From Alphaproteobacteria bacterium (GTDB lineage: Bacteria > Pseudomonadota > Alphaproteobacteria > Sphingomonadales > Sphingomonadaceae), in contig JAHJSJ010000263.1 of the NCBI GenBank assembly GCA_018830415.1, positions 1 through 9,091 on the forward strand: 9,091 nucleotides of DNA. Direction: 5' to 3'. This document shows positions 1 through 6,636 of the stretch, in pieces (within the stretch, counting starts at the first letter, position 1; each line of letters opens with the position of its first letter). Below the pieces are notes generated by a model. It was not told the origin of the DNA. It saw only the letters and a program-made list of their open reading frames with translations, and made no database searches. The position numbers were made by a program, and so were the translations under genes.

Positions 1-1772
1 AGAGCGTGCATATCGGCCCCTCGCCCGCTGCTGAGAGCTATCTTGTCGGCGCGAAGATCATCGCGGCGGCGCAAGCGAACGGGGCGGATGCGATCCATCC
101 GGGTTACGGCTTCCTGTCGGAGAACGCGGACTTTGCGCAGGCGGTGCTGGATGCTGGGCTGATCTGGGTCGGCCCCAAGCCCGCCAGCATCCGCGCGATG
201 GGTCTGAAGGACGCGGCCAAGGCCCGCATGATCGAGGCGGACGTTCCCGTCACCCCCGGCTATCTCGGCGCGGATCAATCGCTCGAACGCCTCACCAAGG
301 AGGCCGAGGCCATCGGCTACCCCGTCCTCATCAAGGCGGTCGCGGGCGGCGGCGGCAAGGGGATGCGCAAGGTCGATGCCCCCGCCGACTTCGCCGCCGC
401 GCTGGAGAGCTGCCGCCGCGAGGCCAAAGCCAGCTTCGGCAATGATGAAGTGCTGCTCGAAAAATGGATCACCTCGCCCCGCCATATCGAGGTGCAGGTG
501 TTCGGCGACGCGCATGGCAACGTCGTCCACCTGTTCGAACGCGATTGCTCGCTCCAGCGCCGCCACCAGAAGGTGATCGAGGAAGCCCCCGCCCCCGGCA
601 TGGACGCGGCCACCCGCGAAGCGATCTGCGCCGCCGCCGTGCGCGCCGCCAAGGCAGTCGATTACGAGGGCGCAGGCACAATCGAATTCATCGCCGATGC
701 CTCAGACGGCCTGCGCGCCGACCGCATCTTCTTCATGGAGATGAACACCCGGCTTCAGGTGGAACACCCCGTCACCGAGGAAATCACCGGCGTCGATCTG
801 GTCGAATGGCAGTTGCGCGTGGCGAGCGGCGAGCCGCTGCCCAAGCGGCAGGAGGAACTGTCGATCAACGGCCATGCGATTGAAGCGCGGCTCTATGCCG
901 AGGACCCGGTCAAGGGGTTTTTGCCGAGCACGGGGCGATTCCATAACTACCGTGAATGGGAGATCGGTGCGCGTATTGAGACCGGCGTCGAAAATGGCGA
1001 CGAGGTATCCCCCTTTTACGATCCGATGATCGCCAAGATCGTTTGTCACGCGGACGATCGCAGCGAAGTGATCGAAGAGCTGTGGGAAGCCTGCACGGAC
1101 GTGCAAATTTATCCGCTTAAGACCAATGCAGCTTTTCTCGCCAATCTGTGCCTCGACGAAAATTTCCGTTCAGCCGAACTTGATACTGGAATGATCGAGC
1201 GGAAGTTGGATGACCTGATCAAGGCTCCGGTGCCGTCCGATGAAATGTTGGACTACATTGCGGGCGGCCTTGCTGACCGGATCGGATCAATCGCGCTGGC
1301 CGGCTCGCTTGCGGGATTTCGGCTTAACGCGCATCCCCGTGCCACGCTCACCTTCGCCGATAGAGAGGGCAACGAGTATACAAGGCCATGCCTCTCCGAT
1401 GGCGGCTGGGAGTTTGATTGGGCCGACGATGAGCTCCTTTGGTTCTCATTAGGCAACGCGAAGGCATATCGCGTCAAAACTGAACGCGGCACCGGCCAAG
1501 CCTCCGCCGCCGATGGCGCGATCATCGCGCCGATGCCGGGCAAGGTCATCGCGGTCGATGTCGCCGAGGGCCAGTCCGTCACCGCCGGGCAGCGGCTCAT
1601 GGTGCTCGAGGCGATGAAGATGGAACACGCCCTTGCCGCGCCGTTTGACGGGGTGGTTGAGGGGTTGAGCGTCAGCGCAGGCGCGCAGGTGCAGGTTGAG
1701 GCGGTGTTGGTGACGGTGGTGCCTGCTTCTTCCGAAACGCAACCCGTCACCCCAGCGCAAGCTGGGGCCTAG
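1..1772 (+). CDS. Biotin-dependent acyl-CoA carboxylase alpha subunit (biotin carboxylase + biotin carrier), 5'-truncated
   Basis: This subunit carboxylates its own biotin using ATP and bicarbonate; the partner carboxyltransferase (1959-3509) then moves the carboxyl group to an acyl-CoA in the cytoplasm. The reading frame is open from the window edge. GTG at 6 falls inside the conserved V-HIGPSPAAESYL stretch of biotin carboxylases, so it is not a start, and roughly the first 60 residues lie outside. Visible in order: the HPGYGFLSENADFA motif (about 95-135), the glycine-rich ATP-grasp loop GGGGKGM (about 345-365), the ERDCSLQRRHQKVIEEAP stretch (about 540-590), the EMNTRLQVEHPVTE catalytic segment (about 738-780), the C-terminal biotin carboxylase domain, and a biotinyl domain with AMKM whose lysine codon is 1617-1619. 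The organisation matches the alpha subunits of propionyl-, methylcrotonyl- and acetyl-CoA carboxylases; the substrate cannot be told from this subunit. The last residues (QPVTPAQAGA) are encoded by a repeat unit, and GC drops sharply between about 900 and 1495. Confidence 0.93.
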   Translation, partial: SVHIGPSPAAESYLVGAKIIAAAQANGADAIHPGYGFLSENADFAQAVLDAGLIWVGPKPASIRAMGLKDAAKARMIEADVPVTPGYLGADQSLERLTKEAEAIGYPVLIKAVAGGGGKGMRKVDAPADFAAALESCRREAKASFGNDEVLLEKWITSPRHIEVQVFGDAHGNVVHLFERDCSLQRRHQKVIEEAPAPGMDAATREAICAAAVRAAKAVDYEGAGTIEFIADASDGLRADRIFFMEMNTRLQVEHPVTEEITGVDLVEWQLRVASGEPLPKRQEELSINGHAIEARLYAEDPVKGFLPSTGRFHNYREWEIGARIETGVENGDEVSPFYDPMIAKIVCHADDRSEVIEELWEACTDVQIYPLKTNAAFLANLCLDENFRSAELDTGMIERKLDDLIKAPVPSDEMLDYIAGGLADRIGSIALAGSLAGFRLNAHPRATLTFADREGNEYTRPCLSDGGWEFDWADDELLWFSLGNAKAYRVKTERGTGQASAADGAIIAPMPGKVIAVDVAEGQSVTAGQRLMVLEAMKMEHALAAPFDGVVEGLSVSAGAQVQVEAVLVTVVPASSETQPVTPAQAGA

Positions 1773-1825
1773 GGCGGCAAGCGCTGCACCATGAGGCCCT
1801 GGTTCCCAGCTTTCGCTGGGATGAC
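1746..1825. repeat. Inverted pair of REP-like palindromic units
   Basis: Two related units face each other. The left one starts GTCACCCCAGC at 1746 and contains the small palindrome CCCAGC-GCAA-GCTGGG. The right one, read on the minus strand from 1825, starts GTCATCCCAGC and contains CCCAGC-GAAA-GCTGGG. Both run inward to a shared AGGGCCT/AGGCCCT-like segment. Each unit can form a small hairpin, and the pair can form a larger cruciform or RNA stem. The left unit overlaps the last codons and the TAG stop of the alpha-subunit gene. From memory, CCCAGC-GAAA-GCTGGG units are frequent between genes in sphingomonads. The hairpins could modulate readthrough or mRNA stability between the two carboxylase genes; that is inference. 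Confidence 0.8.
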
Positions 1826-1855
1826 GATGGAGAGTTTTGGGTTCCTTCCCCTTTT

Positions 1856-1942
1856 CGTCATTGCGAGCGGCAGCGAAGCAATCCAGAGCGGTTTGCGTTG
1901 GACTCTGGATTGCCGCGTCGCCTGCGGCTCCTCGCAATGACG
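1856..1942 (+). repeat. 87-base imperfect palindromic element, copy 1
   Basis: The element begins CGTCATTGCGAG at 1856 and ends with its exact reverse complement CTCGCAATGACG at 1942. Inside is a second pair of arms, GCAATCCAGAG and CTCTGGATTGC, around a short loop. The outer stem is asymmetric: the left flank between the arms is short (CGGCAGCGAA) and the right one long, which gives the element a direction. No target-site duplication is visible at its ends. It carries no gene; frames through it give the HCEE...QSR-like peptide often mispredicted from such repeats. It sits 17 bases before the carboxyltransferase start and just upstream of its ribosome binding site. A second copy lies at 3514-3599. 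Confidence 0.85.
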
Positions 1943-1947
1943 GGATG

Positions 1948-1955
1948 AGGGAGGA
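1948..1955 (+). promoter_or_regulatory. Ribosome binding site of the carboxyltransferase gene
   Basis: AGGGAGGA is a strong Shine-Dalgarno match. It sits 3 bases before ATG at 1959. A TTG at 1956 directly precedes that ATG in frame, but it abuts the Shine-Dalgarno with no spacing, so ATG 1959 is the better start. The site begins 6 bases after the end of the upstream palindromic repeat, so a folded repeat would end just before it. Confidence 0.7.
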
Positions 1956-1958
1956 TTG

Positions 1959-3509
1959 ATGACCTGGGCCAAGGAACTCGAAGAATTGCGCGCCCGCGAG
2001 GCGCTCGCCGAACAGATGGGCGGCGCGGACAAGGTGGCGCGCCAGCACGGGCGCGGCAAGATGGACGCCCGTGCGCGGCTGGCGGAGCTATGCGACGAAG
2101 GCTCCTTCCGCGAGATCGGCAAGATTGCCGGTTCCGCCAAGTATGACGCGAACGGCGATCTGCAAAGCGTAACCCCCGCCCCCTTCCTGTTCGGCAAAGC
2201 GATGATCAATGGCCGCCCGGTGGTTGCCACGGCGGACGATTTCACCATTCGCGGCGGCGCGGCCGATGCCGGGATTTCCCGCAAGATGGTGCAGGCCGAG
2301 CGTATGGCGCACGAATTGCGCCTCCCGATCATCCGCATGATCGACGGCACCGGCGGCGGCGGCAGCGTCAAGACGCTCGAACAGATCGGCGCGACCTATA
2401 TCCCGGCGGTGCCCGGCTGGGGCGATGTAGTGACGAACCTCGACAGCGTGCCGGTGGTGGCGCTGGCGCTCGGCCCCACGGCGGGCCTCGGTGCGGCGCG
2501 GACGGTCGCCAGCCACTATTCGATCATGGTGCGCGGGCTTTCGCAGCTGTTCGCCGCCGGGCCTGCGGTCGTTGATGGCTTGGGTGAGGGCTACAAGGGC
2601 GCAGCCGATCACAGCCAGGCCAAGGAAGAACTCGGCGGGGTGGACATCCACACCCGCAACGGCGTGGTCGATGACGAGGTCGCATCCGAGGCCGAAGCCT
2701 TCGCCCGAGCGCGGCATTTCCTCGGCTTCATGCCCGAATATGTCGGGCAACCGGCGCGCCGTGCGGCCTGCGATGACCCGACCGACCGGCGCGAGGAAGC
2801 GCTGCTCAGCCTCGTTCCGCGCGATCCGAAACAGGTCTATTCGATGCGACGCGCGCTCGACATGATCCTCGATAGCGGCACCGTGTTCGAGATCGGCAGG
2901 CACTGGGGCCGCGCCGCGATCACCGCGCTCGCCCGGCTGGATGGCTGGCCGGTCTGCGTGATCGCCAGCGATCCCAGCTATCTCGGCGGATCGTGGGAGG
3001 CCAGGACATCCGAAAAGGTCGAACGCTTCGTCAAACTCGCCGACCAATTCCGACTCCCCATCGTGCATCTGGTCGACAATCCCGGCTTCATGATCGGGCG
3101 CGAGGCGGAGATGGCGGGGACGATCCGTTACGGCGTCAACGCCATGAACGCGATCTACCGCGCCACCGTGCCGCTCGCCAGCATCGTCATGCGCCGCGCC
3201 TATGGCATCGCGGGCAGCGCGATGAGCAATGCGGATCGTTATCAATACCGCTATTGCTGGCCGAGCGGCGACTGGGGCAGCCTACCGATCGCGGGCGGGC
3301 TGGAGGTCGCCTACAAGGCCGAACTGGAAGCCGCCGACGATCCCGCGAGCCTGCTGGGGGAAATCCGCGAACGCCTCGCCAAAGTCACCTCACCGTTTCG
3401 CAGCGCCGAACGCTTCAATGTCGAGGACATCATCGACCCGCGCGACACGCGGGCGTTGTTGTGCGAATTTGCGGAGTTGGCTTGGCGGCGGTTGGGGGCG
3501 GACACCTGA
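1959..3509 (+). CDS. Acyl-CoA carboxylase carboxyltransferase (beta) subunit
   Basis: This 516-residue protein transfers the carboxyl group from carboxybiotin on the alpha subunit (1-1772) to an acyl-CoA. It has the two-domain carboxyltransferase (crotonase-fold) layout of the PccB/MccB family. The N-terminal half carries the HGRGKMDARARLAELCDEGSF opening (from about residue 29) and GPTAGLGAA (about residue 172). The C-terminal half carries LVDNPGFMIGREAE (about residue 371) and AYGIAGSAM (about residue 414), and the protein ends with the usual SPFRSAERFNVEDIIDPRDTR segment. Length is normal for the family. Several segments differ from what I recall of propionyl-CoA carboxylase: IRMIDGTGGGGSVKTLEQIGATYIP after the first domain's GGAADAG, and SNADRYQYRYCWPSGDWGS in place of the usual AWPTAEIAVMG-like loop. 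I therefore leave the substrate open. The gene is probably co-transcribed with the alpha subunit through a repeat-filled 186-base gap. Confidence 0.9.
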   Translation: MTWAKELEELRAREALAEQMGGADKVARQHGRGKMDARARLAELCDEGSFREIGKIAGSAKYDANGDLQSVTPAPFLFGKAMINGRPVVATADDFTIRGGAADAGISRKMVQAERMAHELRLPIIRMIDGTGGGGSVKTLEQIGATYIPAVPGWGDVVTNLDSVPVVALALGPTAGLGAARTVASHYSIMVRGLSQLFAAGPAVVDGLGEGYKGAADHSQAKEELGGVDIHTRNGVVDDEVASEAEAFARARHFLGFMPEYVGQPARRAACDDPTDRREEALLSLVPRDPKQVYSMRRALDMILDSGTVFEIGRHWGRAAITALARLDGWPVCVIASDPSYLGGSWEARTSEKVERFVKLADQFRLPIVHLVDNPGFMIGREAEMAGTIRYGVNAMNAIYRATVPLASIVMRRAYGIAGSAMSNADRYQYRYCWPSGDWGSLPIAGGLEVAYKAELEAADDPASLLGEIRERLAKVTSPFRSAERFNVEDIIDPRDTRALLCEFAELAWRRLGADT

Positions 3510-3513
3510 ATGT

Positions 3514-3599
3514 CGTCATTGCGAGGCGGCGCAGCCGCCGTGGCAATCCAGAGCGTTTCGCGCTGTGCTCTGGATTGCTTCGCTATGCTCGCAATGACG
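3514..3599 (-). repeat. 86-base imperfect palindromic element, copy 2, between convergent genes
   Basis: The same element as at 1856-1942: outer arms CGTCATTGCGAG and CTCGCAATGACG, inner arms GCAATCCAGAGC and GCTCTGGATTGC. Here the long flank is on the left and the short one (TTCGCTATG) on the right, so its reverse complement is what aligns with copy 1; the two copies are in opposite orientation. It starts 4 bases after the carboxyltransferase stop and ends 7 bases before the stop of the convergent transporter gene, so it fills essentially the whole intergenic space. A long stem here could end transcription from both sides, although no T-tract follows either way. Confidence 0.85.
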
Positions 3600-3606
3600 A
3601 TGCAAA

Positions 3607-4881
3607 TTACTCCGCCGGCGTCCCACCCATCCCCGCCTCGGCATCGGACGGCCCGAACAGCTTGCCCTTTTCGCTCAGCAACACCAGCACAAGACAGGTC
3701 AGCCCGCTCGCCAACAGCGCCAGCGCCAGTGGGCGCGCCGTGCCATCAAACGCATAGCCGATCGACCCGCCAATCAGCGCCGCCGTGGTCATGCGCACAA
3801 ACCCGTGAGCCGAACTCGCCGCGCCCGCGATGGCAAAAAACGGGTTCATCGCAATCGCGCCGAAATTGCTGCCGATAAAGCCGAGCAGCGCCATGTTGAT
3901 CGCCATCAGCGGGACGAAGTGCCACAGCTGCTCGCCCGGCTGGAACGCGAAGATTACCTGCACGATGCTCACCGCGATAAAGGCAAACAAAGCCGTGTGG
4001 CTCACCCGCCGCGCGCCGAACCGTTCGACGATGCGCGAATTTGACCAGCTCGCCAGCGCCATTGATCCCGCGCAGATTCCGAACACCAGCGGGAAAATGT
4101 CACCCGCGCCAAAGGTCTGGGTGATCAATTGCTGCGAGGAATTGATGAAGCCGAACAAGGCCCCGAACACCAGCGCACTGCCGAATACATAGCCAACCAC
4201 GCTCGGCATCGCGAGCGCACTGGTCATATTGACCGCAATCGTGCGCGGACGGATCGGCTGGCGGTTTTCCGGGGCAAGGCTTTCAGGCAGGCGAAAATAC
4301 ACCCAGCCCGACATGCCCACGCCCGCCGCCGCCATCACACCAAAGATCGCGCGCCAATCGGCAACCATCAGGATCACTTCGCCGATCGACGGCGCAATGG
4401 CGGGCACCATCAGGAAGATGACGAAGATCACGCTCATCATCCGGGCCATCTTGTCACCGCCCACGCGGTCACGGATGATCGCGGGCGGCAGGGCGATGAT
4501 CCCGGCGGCGAAGAACCCCTGCGCCGCGCGCACGCCGATCAGCGCATCGTAAGTCGGCGCCATCGCACTGGCGAGCGAGAGCACGATATAGACCGCAATC
4601 GCCCCCAGCAGGATCGGTCGCCGCCCGAAGCGGTCAGCCAGCGCGCCCGGCACCAGCGCGCCCATCCCGGCGGTGAGCAGATACACCCCGATCACGAATT
4701 GCCGATCGTTGCCAGCAACCGCAAGGTCAGCCGCCAGCGCATCCAGTGCGGGCAGGATCGCATCGATGCCGAAGGCGTTGAGCGCCATCAGCATCGCCAT
4801 CATCCACAACAGCTCGCGTTCACCCAAGGGCTTATGACGCGCCGTGCGGGCGGGGGTGGAAGGGGCGGACGACGTGGCCAT
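3607..4881 (-). CDS. MFS multidrug efflux transporter, Bcr/CflA family
   Basis: A 424-residue inner-membrane protein with about 12 hydrophobic segments, expected to export small molecules by proton antiport. The first helix region, GIDAILPALDALAADL (residues 38-53), matches the D-x-x-LPALP pattern of Bcr/CflA drug transporters. MFS motif A, GALADRFGRRP, lies at residues 79-89 between helices 2 and 3, and RAAQGFFAAG follows in helix 4. The C-terminal tail (EKGKLFGPSDAEAGMGG) is cytoplasmic and polar. The frame stays open upstream to 5448, but that stretch runs through dinB on the other strand and has no transporter sequence. ATG at 4881 begins a typical short polar N-terminus; an in-frame ATG at 4932 is an alternative, and neither has a good ribosome binding site. 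The gene is divergent from dinB and convergent with the carboxyltransferase gene. The substrate is unknown. Confidence 0.88.
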   Translation of the reverse strand: MATSSAPSTPARTARHKPLGERELLWMMAMLMALNAFGIDAILPALDALAADLAVAGNDRQFVIGVYLLTAGMGALVPGALADRFGRRPILLGAIAVYIVLSLASAMAPTYDALIGVRAAQGFFAAGIIALPPAIIRDRVGGDKMARMMSVIFVIFLMVPAIAPSIGEVILMVADWRAIFGVMAAAGVGMSGWVYFRLPESLAPENRQPIRPRTIAVNMTSALAMPSVVGYVFGSALVFGALFGFINSSQQLITQTFGAGDIFPLVFGICAGSMALASWSNSRIVERFGARRVSHTALFAFIAVSIVQVIFAFQPGEQLWHFVPLMAINMALLGFIGSNFGAIAMNPFFAIAGAASSAHGFVRMTTAALIGGSIGYAFDGTARPLALALLASGLTCLVLVLLSEKGKLFGPSDAEAGMGGTPAE

Positions 4882-4934
4882 GCGGTGGCCTTTGCCAAGA
4901 GGTTTGCCCGAAGGCCACAGTTCTTTTCGCATAT

Positions 4935-4950
4935 GCACAAAATGCTGTGC
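4935..4950. promoter_or_regulatory. Inverted repeat between divergent transporter and dinB
   Basis: GCACA-AAATGC-TGTGC is a perfect 5-base dyad with a 6-base spacer in the 126-base region (4882-5007) separating two divergent genes. It lies 54 bases upstream of the transporter ATG at 4881 and about 58 bases upstream of the dinB ATG, a plausible position for a repressor of either gene. Dyads this short arise by chance, and no adjacent regulator gene is present in the window. I see no convincing -35/-10 pair in this region on either strand. Confidence 0.25.
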
Positions 4951-5007
4951 GGGGTAAAAATTCCAGCAACAGTTCCTTCGCGGCGATGAAGGTTCTATTC
5001 CGGGTTG

Positions 5008-6141
5008 ATGGAAAGTGATCCGCCTGCACCCCAAGGCGGCGCAGATGCGCCCGATGATCAGCCGGGCCTGCGCAAGATCATCCATGTCGATATGGACGCC
5101 TTCTTCGCGAGCGTTGAACAGCGCGACAATTCGGAATTGCAGGGCAAGCCCGTCGCAGTTGGCGGGGCGGGTGGACGCGGGGTGGTGGCGGCTGCCAGTT
5201 ATGAAGCGCGAAAGTTCGGGGTGAGGAGCGCGATGCCGTCTGTCACCGCGCAGCGCCTGTGCCCCGATCTCATTTTCGTGCGCCCGCGCTTTGATGCTTA
5301 CAAGGAAGCCAGCCGCCAGATCCGCCGGGTGTTTGAACATTACACAGCCATAATCGAGCCGCTGAGCCTGGATGAAGCCTATCTCGACGTCACCGACGAT
5401 CGATTGGGCATCGGCAGCGCCACCCGCATCGCCATGCTGATCCGGCAAGAAATCCGCGCCAAGACGCGGCTGACCGCCAGCGCGGGGGTGAGCTACAACA
5501 AGTTCCTCGCCAAAATCGCCAGCGATCAGAACAAACCCGATGGCCTATGCGTGATCCGTCCGGGCGAAGGCGCAGGCTTTGTGGCGGGCTTGCCGATCCG
5601 GCGGTTCCACGGGGTCGGGCCAAAGGCGGAGCAAAAGATGCAGGTGCTCGGCATTGCCACCGGGGCCGATCTCGCGGGCAAGGACATTGGGTTTTTGCGG
5701 ACGCATTTTGGCAGCATGGCCGATTACCTCTACCGCGCCGCACGCGGCGTCGACCTGCGCGGCGTTGCTGCAAACCAGGTGCGCAAATCGGTCGGCGGAG
5801 AGCGGACGTTCAGCGAGGATATCGGCAGCGGCGCGGCTTTGCGCGAAACGCTGGAGAATATCATCGCCATCGTGTGGGAGCGCATCGAGGCATCGCAAGC
5901 GCGCGGACGCACCGTCACGCTCAAACTCAAATTCAGCGATTTTCGCACCATGACCCGCGCTGCGTCCGTGCCGCATTGGGTTTCCGGCCGGGAGGAGTTT
6001 GCCGCCCTCGCCCGCGGTCTGCTGGCGGCGGAATTGCCACTGCCTCAGCCGATCCGGCTGATGGGGCTGACCTTGGGGAACCTTGAAGGAGCAGAGGAAA
6101 GCAAAGCGCCGCGCGACGAAGCGCAATTGTCGCTGCTTTAG
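5008..6141 (+). CDS. dinB: DNA polymerase IV (Y-family translesion polymerase)
   Basis: An error-prone polymerase of 377 residues that copies past damaged bases. It aligns with E. coli DinB almost from its first residue: KIIHVDMDAFFASVE at 23-37 holds catalytic Asp28 and the steric-gate Phe33, and EPLSLDEAYLDVT holds Asp122/Glu123, completing the three acidic metal ligands. SAGVSYNKFLAKIASDQNKPDG (palm), the helix-hairpin-helix segment GVGPKAEQKM (about 200-210) and the C-terminal little-finger domain follow. The last five residues, QLSLL, are a textbook beta-clamp binding peptide, indicating that the protein is complete. About 20 extra N-terminal residues rich in Pro, Asp and Gly precede the core. 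I chose ATG 5008 over the TTG at 5005; the ribosome binding site is weak (GAAGG at 4988-4992, rather far upstream). The alphaproteobacterial LexA box (GTTC-N7-GTTC) was sought and not found. Confidence 0.95.
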   Translation: MESDPPAPQGGADAPDDQPGLRKIIHVDMDAFFASVEQRDNSELQGKPVAVGGAGGRGVVAAASYEARKFGVRSAMPSVTAQRLCPDLIFVRPRFDAYKEASRQIRRVFEHYTAIIEPLSLDEAYLDVTDDRLGIGSATRIAMLIRQEIRAKTRLTASAGVSYNKFLAKIASDQNKPDGLCVIRPGEGAGFVAGLPIRRFHGVGPKAEQKMQVLGIATGADLAGKDIGFLRTHFGSMADYLYRAARGVDLRGVAANQVRKSVGGERTFSEDIGSGAALRETLENIIAIVWERIEASQARGRTVTLKLKFSDFRTMTRAASVPHWVSGREEFAALARGLLAAELPLPQPIRLMGLTLGNLEGAEESKAPRDEAQLSLL

Positions 6142-6170
6142 GATCAGGGCCTAGCTGCGTTCCCCGATCC
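6141..6170. terminator. Stem-loop at the junction of convergent dinB and Nudix genes
   Basis: GGATCAGGG (6141-6149) pairs with CCCCGATCC (6162-6170) as a 9-base stem with one A-C mismatch around a 12-base loop. It spans the last base of the dinB stop, the 9-base gap between the two genes and the 3' end of the Nudix gene. No T-tract follows on either strand, so this is at best a weak or factor-assisted bidirectional terminator. Confidence 0.3.
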
Positions 6171-6636
6171 CCCGCGCGCGCCACGCCTCGATCCGGGCGC
6201 GGGTAATGCGGCCCAGCGGTTCGGGCAGCGAATGCGACGGGAAGAACCGCGCCTCGATAATCTCGCGGCGGTCGGGTTTGGGCCGCTGATCACAGGTCGC
6301 GGCAAACAGGTGCGCGGTGTGCGGCGCGCCCGAAATGACCTCCTCGATCACCCCGATGGCTTCAATCCGGGCCAGCGCGATGCCGATTTCCTCGCGCACC
6401 TCGCGGTGCGCTGCGGCAAGCGGGTCTTCTCCTGACTTGAGCCCCCCACCGGGCAGCCCCCACACTTCCGGGCCATAGGAATGTTTGAGCAGCAGCACAT
6501 CACCGTTCAGATTGGTGATGATGACGCTGACCCCCGCAATCGGCTCCTTGCGCAAACGCCGCCAATAATGCCTGACAAGGTGCGCCAGTGGCAGCAGCGC
6601 GCGGTGCAGCGGAGCGGGAAGGACATGGGGCATCAT
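6151..6636 (-). CDS. Nudix hydrolase
   Basis: A 161-residue cytoplasmic pyrophosphohydrolase of a nucleoside-diphosphate-linked substrate. The Nudix box is complete at residues 64-86 (G-x5-E-x7-REVREEIGI), preceded by WGLPGG, so the metal-binding glutamates are all present. The N-terminal 30 residues, with several His and Arg, come before the Nudix fold's first strand (AGVSVIITNLNGDVLLLKH). Nothing in the sequence sets the substrate; mutT-like or ADP-ribose-type functions are both possible. The ATG at 6636 overlaps the stop codon of the upstream 6-phosphogluconolactonase gene as ATGA (6636-6633), which indicates translational coupling and one transcript; a second ATG follows directly at 6633. 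Convergent with dinB. Confidence 0.9.
   Translation of the reverse strand: MMPHVLPAPLHRALLPLAHLVRHYWRRLRKEPIAGVSVIITNLNGDVLLLKHSYGPEVWGLPGGGLKSGEDPLAAAHREVREEIGIALARIEAIGVIEEVISGAPHTAHLFAATCDQRPKPDRREIIEARFFPSHSLPEPLGRITRARIEAWRARGIGERS

Noticed and set aside
1856..1942. MITE or insertion sequence with target-site duplication
   Set aside because: The ends are inverted repeats, but no flanking direct duplication is visible and no transposase is present; I kept it as a palindromic repeat only.
1449..2048. 199-codon minus-strand frame across the carboxylase gap, and similar frames reading HPSESWEPGP or HCEE...QSR
   Set aside because: These peptides are translations of the palindromic repeats, a common source of false gene calls.
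2088..3245. 385-codon open frame antisense to the carboxyltransferase gene
   Set aside because: It is rich in Arg, His, Ala and Asp with no recognisable domain, as expected of a shadow frame opposite a high-GC gene whose own product is clearly conserved.
4129..4989. 286-codon plus-strand frame opposite the transporter
   Set aside because: Low-complexity Arg/His/Asp-rich translation antisense to transmembrane helices; a GC-driven shadow.
4972..5007. LexA (SOS) box upstream of dinB
   Set aside because: The two GTTC words at 4972 and 4992 are 16 bases apart instead of 7, and no other pair fits.
4882..5448. Long N-terminal extension of the transporter frame up to 5448 on the minus strand
   Set aside because: It runs antisense through the conserved start of dinB and has no transporter-like or other recognisable sequence; ATG 4881 gives a normal-length Bcr/CflA protein.
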